DNA of 64,000 nt from Heterobasidion occidentale (lineage: Eukaryota; Basidiomycota; Agaricomycetes; Russulales; Bondarzewiaceae), in the NCBI GenBank assembly GCA_039111635.1, contig JBCAQO010000007.1:2356001-2420000 (forward strand), in the 5' to 3' direction. Below the pieces are notes generated by a model, which was given only the letters and a program-made list of their open reading frames with translations, made no database searches and was not told the DNA's origin. Below, in pieces: positions 57,763-64,000 of this stretch (its first letter is position 1; each line of letters starts with the position of its first letter). The position numbers and the translations under genes are program-made.

Positions 57763-58859
57763 TCACTCGGTGTCGAACACCTGTGCATATACGATGTCAG
57801 ATGACCATTGTCACAAAAAAAAGGAGACATGCTGACCCTTTCTTTCCATTCCTCTCCATCTACGTGTAGTATGTTCCAGGGTCGAGGCGTGTTGATCCAC
57901 CTGTCCGGATGCGGAGGTTCAAATGAGAAGTAGCATCGTCAATGGACGCACCGCCATAGATGTTATGCGAATCTCACCTATCCTCAAGTTCTGGAAAAGG
58001 GCTGTCACGATATCGCGTGCGTATCACAGCGATGTTCTTGAGATTGAAGAGCGGAACGAAGACAGGGTGTCCATCTGGGTTGAAGCCTGACTTGTGGATT
58101 CCCGTATCGTGTTTCTGCCACCATCCGGCGTTGACTTTGCCATCAACGTCTTCAGTGCGTAAAACAAGCTTGACTTTTTCATTGTCTGTGAAAGGACACA
58201 TTAGTTGAGTACAATTCACAAGATGCCACACACTCACTTCCGTCGCAAAGGAAGAAGAAGTACCCGGAGCACGAGTATAGACTTGTTACGACAGATTTGT
58301 CCTCAAAGATGGTGTTGCCCTCTAAATAGTCGAGCAACGACCTTGGACGCTCGTCTTCTGCGGGCGATACATCACGAGCAGACCATCGCGGTCACCGTGA
58401 AACTCCCATTCGCCTTTGATAGACGCCTCTGCGAGGCCAGGCACATCCCTATTGCACAATGAGTTCCGCTCCCTTATTCTGCGAGTGCGAAGGACTCACG
58501 GATCTGATTTTGGATCCAAATCGTTCCGTGCCACTTCTTTCGAGTTTGCTACGTACGAGTCCTCAGGCTCCTCTACGATTATCTGATGTGACCCCTTCTG
58601 CTCGGGATCGAGAAATTCTTCGTAAACGTTGCCCTCTATGTCAAACATGCCCGTCTCCCGATTGATGGTTCCATAGTCTCCCACCTTGAATCAAACATGA
58701 CATGGTCAACAGTGTTTGCAACTACAGGAGCGGTCGAAGTCTTACTTGTATCTTCTTCAGCGGGTCCCAGTTTGTGAGATTGGCGGTTGCACGTTGGATC
58801 CGATCAATATACAAGCGAGGATCGCGGGGCGAATATGTCATTGAGGATTGTATGCTCAT
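57763..58859 (-). CDS. Candidate fungal gasdermin-like protein 2
   Basis: Paralogue of 44315-45506 with the same block order and the same intron positions. ATG 58859 (MSIQSSMTYSPRDP) then DPRLYIDRIQRATANLTNWD, VGDYGTINRETGMFDIEGNV, GLAEASIKGEWEFHGDRDGL, VVTSLYSCSGYFFFLCDG, NNEKVKLVLRTEDV, WWQKHDTGIHKSGF, FVPLFNLKNIAVIRTRYRDS and a C-terminal tail (WINTPRPWNILHVDGEEW), stop at 57763. A 47-nt intron (GTCCAA..TTTGAG) sits exactly where gene 1 has its 53-nt intron. The frame is open elsewhere in the ATG exon up to 58961. It lies tail-to-tail with TPR protein 2. The same caution on the gasdermin assignment applies. Confidence 0.58.
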
Positions 58860-59731
58860 TTGGCAGAGATGTGCTAGATTGGTGAAGGTCGAAAGGAGAG
58901 TGTTGAACACTGGGTGGCGAACGCTATCGAACCTAAATATCATTCTGTAGTCCCACGCCACTCCCCAGCGTCAATATTATGTGGCGACCATTGCGAAAAA
59001 GGCCACATAGCGGCAATACATAAGCGCAACAATAGACCACCTTTGCCGCAAGGTCACCCTGTTTGATGGTTCACAGACCGCAGACAATCTCCAAGATGAC
59101 ACCTTAGAGAGTAATACAGAAGACGAGTCGGTCCATGGGATACCCGAAAACGCAATGCGCATAGAGAACCACCGGCGCCACAGGCAAACGGCCTTGAGCG
59201 CTTGAGCATTGATATTTCTCGTGGAACTTCTAGTACAGGACGGACAAAGGGCACAGGAACATAACGTTTGAGAATAGTTGAAAGAAAGAGAGAATCAGCC
59301 AGCGATTCAAGAACACAAGATGTTCGTACAGACCTTGTACGTGCGCACCAAATCCTCAAAGAGCTCGAGACTGACATTTAATAGCGAACATCAGTGATTC
59401 TTGTTGGTGGTGGGCCCATTAAATCTGTCAAAAAGCGTTTGTGGATTCGTGAAGGGATGCATGTCATGGTAGAAGCAAAAAAGCGAGAGTCGGACTCTGC
59501 GAGGGTTGTCATACTGTAAGCTCCTGCATGTAAGGCGGTTCGCTGCATGTCGGAGCTGGCCTGGAGATGACCGGGACCGACCGATGCCGAACGTGTCGGC
59601 TCTCTGCTCAAGGCACCGACAGAACGGCAAGCATATCAACTGGTGCACGCTGAACGACAACAATAATTGATGTTCACGACAATCCGTGCGACACAATCCG
59701 TGATTCCGTGCGACACCTATAGCGCCCAACG
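58860..59731. other. Intergenic region
   Basis: It lies upstream of gasdermin-like gene 2 and downstream of GNAT copy 1. No supported gene. Confidence 0.45.
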
Positions 59732-60325
59732 CTACGACTTCGCTGTTTCGAGCTTCCGCGCTCGATACTCCTTCTCCAGCATCCCCATCCATATGATGTC
59801 AACCCATTTTCCTTCATCCAACAGAGCCTCTCGTTTTGCGCCCTCGCGAACGAAACCTCTATCAGAATGATACAATTGTCATCAGTGGTGAGTCTAACAA
59901 GGCATCGAGGAGGCTCACATTTTGTCATAGAGTGCGATTGCCCGCTTGTTCGACTGGAACACACCCAGCGACAAGCGACGAAAGCCCATTCCTTCAAAGG
60001 CATACCCGACCAGCCATTCCATTATTTCAGTCCCATACCCATTCCCCCACCATTCTTTCCCAATACAGATTCCTAGTTCTGCGTCGCGGTTCTTCGGCAC
60101 ATCCACTTTCAATGCCGTCATGCCCATGAACTTCCCGGTCTCCTTGTGCACGATTGTGACATATAACGGCAGCTTTATCCACATCTCAACGAGCTGACGC
60201 TGTCCGGGAACAACATAGTCAATGGTCATTGCCTTGAGCACGTCGTAATCCTCGAGGAGATTGAGGAGGAGGGCCATGTCTGACTCGCGATATGCGCGCA
60301 GGACTAGTCGTTTCGTTTCGAACAT
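59732..60325 (-). CDS. GNAT-family N-acetyltransferase, copy 1
   Basis: ATG 60325 starts MFETKRLVLRAYRESDMALL, the RimJ/RimL-type beginning. The acetyl-CoA loop region reads ELGICIGKEWWGNGYGTEIM, followed by GFRRLSLGVFQSNKRAIALY, and after a short intron (near 59849-59920) GFVREGAKREALLDEGKWVD, IIWMGMLEKEY; stop at 59732. About 173 aa, the normal length for the fold. It would transfer acetyl to an amino group of a protein or small molecule; the substrate is unknown. A second copy is at the right edge of the window. Confidence 0.88.
59984..60247. repeat. 264-bp tract identical to 63660-63923
   Basis: Base-by-base comparison shows no difference over 264 bp between the two GNAT genes, although sequence just outside on both sides differs at many sites, including synonymous ones. 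Confidence 0.9.
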
Positions 60326-61037
60326 GATGTCTAGTCGCGACGAGGGGTGCGGACTCGAGAGACCAATGGATGGGCGGATAGACGGTGTGCAGTGTAGCCG
60401 CTGACATAAGGGTATGTGGAAATGGAAGTCGGAAGAGAATGAATGGATACAGAGCGGTCTGATCCAAGACCCTTGGTGACCAGGCAAGTATGGACTGATA
60501 TCATATCACTCGGTGTTGATGTTGACGAATGCCCGAACATCTGTATTAGAACAGAACGATTGTGGAGACTAGAACATCTGCAGTTTCAGGAATTTCTGTT
60601 TAGATCAATGAAGTAAAGGGCGCCGCGTGAGTCGTCATCAACAATTTCCTGGCTCAAGTCGCAGCGCGCATTCTGCATGCGCTTACATGGTATGTACGCC
60701 GTTCTTCTTTCAGCGCCTAAGATAAAAAAATTCAGATCGCTTCATCTATCATCTGGATGTGTCCATCTCTCTTCTGATGTTGACCATTGTGGCCCATGTG
60801 GAAACATACACCGCCTGTGGAGTTGCTATCGGTATCGCTATGTCCTATACGGGATCGTATTACCACCAGGGATCTCTGTGTCATCTCCGTACAGAGCGCC
60901 ATGAAAGACGCGTCCAGTATGTCCCAATAATGATCCCCACTTTCGAGAAGCTCACAGAGTCGACGAAACCAAAATTCAACTTCACGCGTGACACTTCGTC
61001 AGCGTCGTCAGCATGCTTCAGACAATGTTCAACAGGC
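60326..61037. other. Divergent intergenic region
   Basis: It lies between GNAT copy 1 (minus) and the UstYa-like gene (+). A CT-rich stretch precedes 61038; no gene seen. Confidence 0.45.
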
Positions 61038-61849
61038 ATGCTGGATATCTACGTCATCCTAAGTGCTGTATCTGTGACTCTCACATCCTCGATCCTTGCT
61101 TTGGTGCAGAACATCGATCTCGCGGTACCTGGAGCCGAACGTAAAGAAGGGCGTGCATATTGTGAGCCTGCGACACCTCACTCGGCTATGATGTCTTGCT
61201 CACTGCCTTTGGTTCGCAGCGTTCGAAGGCGAAGACTTTCCATATTCTCTCCCTATGAAGCTCGGCGGTCTCGTAGAGATGACAGTCGAAGAGAGTGTCC
61301 ACTACTCTCTGACCAAGCCCGAGGCCAGAGATGAATGGTTATACAACTCACCTGCTGGGACCGGTCTTGTTCGGCTCGGTCCCGACCACCGCACCTTCGT
61401 CGTCTCGATTTCACCAACTCCACTGCCTTCGTAATTTCCATGAAGCATTCATCAACGGTACCGGCGACGGTCCAAGGCGGCATGTACAGCATTGTCTTAA
61501 TCTTCTCAGACAAGAAGCATTGTGTCAAGCCGACTTGACCCTCGAACCGGGGGATTTCATGTCGCGCAACTTCACGGAGGATCGGTTGGGTGCCACGCAC
61601 ATCTGTCGCGACTGGGCCGAAGTATATGACGAGTTAGATGCTAATTGGATAGAGTGGAGGAGGTTCCAGAAGTCCAGCGGTAATGGTGAAGCATTTGTTC
61701 ATACTCTCTGTGTCACAGATACTAATCCACGAATGCAGTCCCTCCAGCAGTATGATGATGGTGACGCATCCACAAGACTAAGCCACCGTCGACACCATAA
61801 TCGTTGCCGTGTGCATGATCAAGGCTTATCGCTTTCCTTCCTTGGATAG
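61038..61849 (+). pseudogene. UstYa-like (DUF3328) protein gene with frameshift
   Basis: ATG 61038 gives a membrane anchor (MLDIYVILSAVSVTLTSS), then an intron (about 61123-61219) and FEGEDFPYSLPMKLGGLVEM, EESVHYSLTKPEARDEWLY and VRLGPDHRTFVVS. The two hallmark metal-type motifs follow: FHQLHCLRNFHEAF and HVQHCLNLLRQEALCQAD, then HICRDWAEVYDEL. Between TFVVS and FHQLHC two bases appear to be missing (near 61408-61412), so the ORF is broken as written. The 3' end is uncertain. Family: oxidative modification or cyclisation of ribosomally made peptides such as ustiloxins and related dikaritin-type products, on the ER membrane. Confidence 0.75.
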
Positions 61850-62679
61850 ATACAGATGTTTTCGATTCTCGATTCCGTTTCATCGCGCATCACCATTTCT
61901 AAATACAGCATTCTTGCTGCTCCTCTCTTCTTTCAGATGCTGGTCGGTGGCCATCGCTAGAATGTCATGCGATGCGATGCAGGGTACATGCTGCATCAAA
62001 ATCTATCTCGCCTAGCTCCTGCGATACACCGGTGGACTTCTGTCCGCCATCGCCGCTGCATCATTCCCTCTTCTTACGCTCTCACTGTGAACAACGTAAT
62101 CTGAATCCTGGAGGTGGAGGCGCCGAAATGTGAGCGCGATCTCATGCTGTACTCGTGCCGCCGAGCTCCCGGCACGCCTTCACGGTATAGCCCGTCATTC
62201 TTTTCATCCTTGTGCCTGCACCTTGTCACTCATTCACGCGGATATTAGGGCGCTTAGCCCGCAACTGCCCGCAGTAAAATCCATCTATTACATGTCCAGG
62301 TTCTGTTCTTTGATCTGTCTCGGTGGACGTTCGGCACCTGAATCTTCGGTAAGAGATAACGACAGCCAAATCAAGGGTGAAGCATAACGTTCAATAAGGA
62401 GTCCGGCCGACTGCAATTGCGAGCCAGCGTTATGGTACTCGGTTTCTGATTGACCCCAGTTATTCCCAACAGATGCGGAGTAGACCTTCGTACTAGTACC
62501 CTAAGTACTTGTCCCTTGATTTGATGCCAGGAGCCTTGAGCGCGAACATAACACCGCCGTGCACAAATTCTGAGAGGTCGGGCTTCTTAAGACCACATGT
62601 CATAGGTTACGTTTGGCTTCGTGTTCAGTGTTATTCGTTAAAAGGTGTCGCGGATTTCAGTTTACTGTCTAAAATCATC
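61850..62679. other. Intergenic region
   Basis: No protein-like frame. The last 100 bases lead to the small secreted protein gene. Confidence 0.45.
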
Positions 62680-62986
62680 ATGAAGCCCTTCACTCTTTCT
62701 TTGGTCCTCGTCACCATGTTCGCCTTCTCTCACCTCAGCGTGGGCAATAGCCTTGCTATAGACAACTCTTCCCCTGCTGATGAAGTCGACGGTAAGCCTA
62801 CCTTTGCCTTATGTTGATAAGGTATCAATGAATTATCTCAGATATCGCTCCTGGAAAATATCGGGTGGCAAGTTACCTCGGTTGCACCTCCGTAGCGATT
62901 GGAGTACGTTCACTACAGCTCTGAGCTTTCTATGCAGCTGATGCCAACTCATCGTATGACTGTTATGACAGAATGCGTGCCGTTGA
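62680..62986 (+). CDS. Small secreted protein (candidate), about 62 aa
   Basis: ATG 62680 starts a clear signal peptide (MKPFTLSLVLVTMFAFSHLS) with likely cleavage after VGNSLA. An intron (62791-62841) joins SSPADEVDD to IAPGKYRVASYLGCTSVAIG. A second intron (about 62909-62971) would give a short Cys-containing end and stop TGA 62984; the last exon is uncertain. It is too short to classify. Being next to a UstYa-like gene, a peptide precursor is conceivable, but no repeated core is visible. Confidence 0.5.
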
Positions 62987-63389
62987 TGGACACGAAGTAG
63001 CTCACTCCACATAGGTCTACTATGGAGATGTGAACAGGAACTAGAAGCGTCAGTATATAAACCTATAAAAGAAGGAAGGGTGTAAGAAAAGAAAGCGGGC
63101 ATGTATTCAGGCCAGAATCGCATGATCACAGCTGTTGTTATTGCTGTAGTTCTTCATGATATATGGCAGACTGTTTGCGGCTTCAAGCTTCAATACGTTC
63201 GACATTGTCAACTCTGCCGGTCGTCGTTCAATTTTGCATGAGCAGTTAGTGTCGCATAGATGATAGCTCCTGTATTATGATCTTGTCTGTCTATTCACTT
63301 CCAAAACAAGCTGGTCTCGCGATTCACTCAGGCGCTGCCTCGAGAGGTAAGTACTTGACGTAATTCTTTTCATACTGCATCACGTTGAG
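62987..63389. other. Intergenic region
   Basis: No feature seen. Confidence 0.45.
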
Positions 63390-64000
63390 TCAGCGCGTTT
63401 GGCCAGGTTTGGCCTCCAGTTTGCGCACTGCTCGTGCTTGGTATTCCTTCTCCAACATCCCCATCCATATGATGTCCACCCATTTTCCTTCGACCCATAG
63501 AGCCTCTCGCTTCACGCCTTCGCGAATAAACCCACTGTCATAATGTTGAAGTCATAAATCCTGTCAAATTGAAATGAGACAAAACAAAACTCACACTTTG
63601 TCGTATAACGCCATTGCCCGTTTGTTGACCTCAAACACTCCCAACGATAGACGACGGAGGCCCATTCCTTCAAAGGCATACCCGACCAGCCATTCCATTA
63701 TTTCAGTCCCATACCCATTCCCCCACCATTCTTTCCCAATACAGATTCCTAGTTCTGCGTCGCGGTTCTTCGGCACATCCACTTTCAATGCCGTCATGCC
63801 CATGAACTTCCCGGTCTCCTTGTGCACGATTGTGACATATAACGGCAGCTTTATCCACATCTCAACGAGCTGACGCTGTCCGGGAACAACATAGTCAATG
63901 GTCATTGCCTTGAGCACGTCGTAGTCCTCGAGGAGTTCGAGGAGGAGGGCCATGTCTGACTCGCGGTATGCGCGCAGGACTAGTCGCTTCGTCTCGAACA
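63390..64000 (-). CDS. GNAT-family N-acetyltransferase, copy 2 (start codon one base outside window)
   Basis: The last two window bases complement to TG, so the ATG begins at 64001. The product matches copy 1 (ETKRLVLRAYRESDMALLLE, ELGICIGKEWWGNGYG, GLRRLSLGVFEVNKRAMALY). A short intron (about 63537-63602) and then GFIREGVKREALWVEGKWVD, EYQARAVRKLEAKPGQTR and a stop at 63390 follow. It is slightly longer at the C-terminus than copy 1. The middle 264 bp are identical to copy 1. Confidence 0.88.
63660..63923. repeat. 264-bp tract identical to 59984-60247
   Basis: Partner of the tract in GNAT copy 1; same orientation, offset 3676 bp. Confidence 0.9.

Noticed and set aside
1..64000. CRISPR arrays, rRNA genes and tRNA genes
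   Set aside because: None seen. The repeats present are LTRs, microsatellites and irregular 21-nt units without uniform spacing, and the window is eukaryotic.

Overview
This window looks like nuclear DNA of a basidiomycete fungus (Agaricomycetes). The host genes have many short GT-AG introns of about 50-70 nt. The gene content also fits: a mitochondrial aconitase, an APC amino-acid permease, F-box and TPR-CHAT proteins, a UstYa-like (DUF3328) gene, and chromodomain-bearing Ty3/gypsy retrotransposons. All calls come from reading the sequence; no database search was possible.

Layout. Bases 1-27140 are a nested stack of three Ty3/gypsy families. Element C (oldest, + strand, 5' end missing) appears to have been entered by element B (+). 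B's gag was then entered by element A copy 1 (minus strand, 1-4540, running off the left edge). A second, complete copy of A (16568-26968, minus, 5-bp duplication CAATC) sits inside C's 3' LTR. Each family carries an extra ORF between pol and the 3' LTR, preceded by a TATA-like box. C also holds a field of degenerate 21-nt repeats. Bases 27.4-29.1 kb hold two decayed host genes (beta-carbonic anhydrase and a NIPA-type Mg transporter).

Bases 30.4-64 kb are host genes: a GCNA/SprT-like metalloprotease, an APC permease, an F-box protein, a TPR-CHAT (caspase-like) protein, a candidate gasdermin-like gene, aconitase, two tandem TPR-only proteins, a second gasdermin-like paralogue, a GNAT acetyltransferase, a broken UstYa-like gene, a small secreted protein and a second GNAT copy cut by the right edge.

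The most interesting module is 38.7-58.9 kb. A TPR-CHAT protease-like gene lies head-to-head with a candidate RCD-1/HET-Q1-type gasdermin-like gene. About 12 kb away, a second gasdermin-like paralogue lies tail-to-tail with TPR proteins that lack CHAT. By analogy with protease-gasdermin pairs in bacteria and fungi this could be a regulated cell-death (allorecognition or defence) locus. The gasdermin assignment is from pattern recognition only. Several frameshifts here (A and B pol, TPR-CHAT, TPR1) are 1-nt indels, some in homopolymers, so some may be assembly errors.
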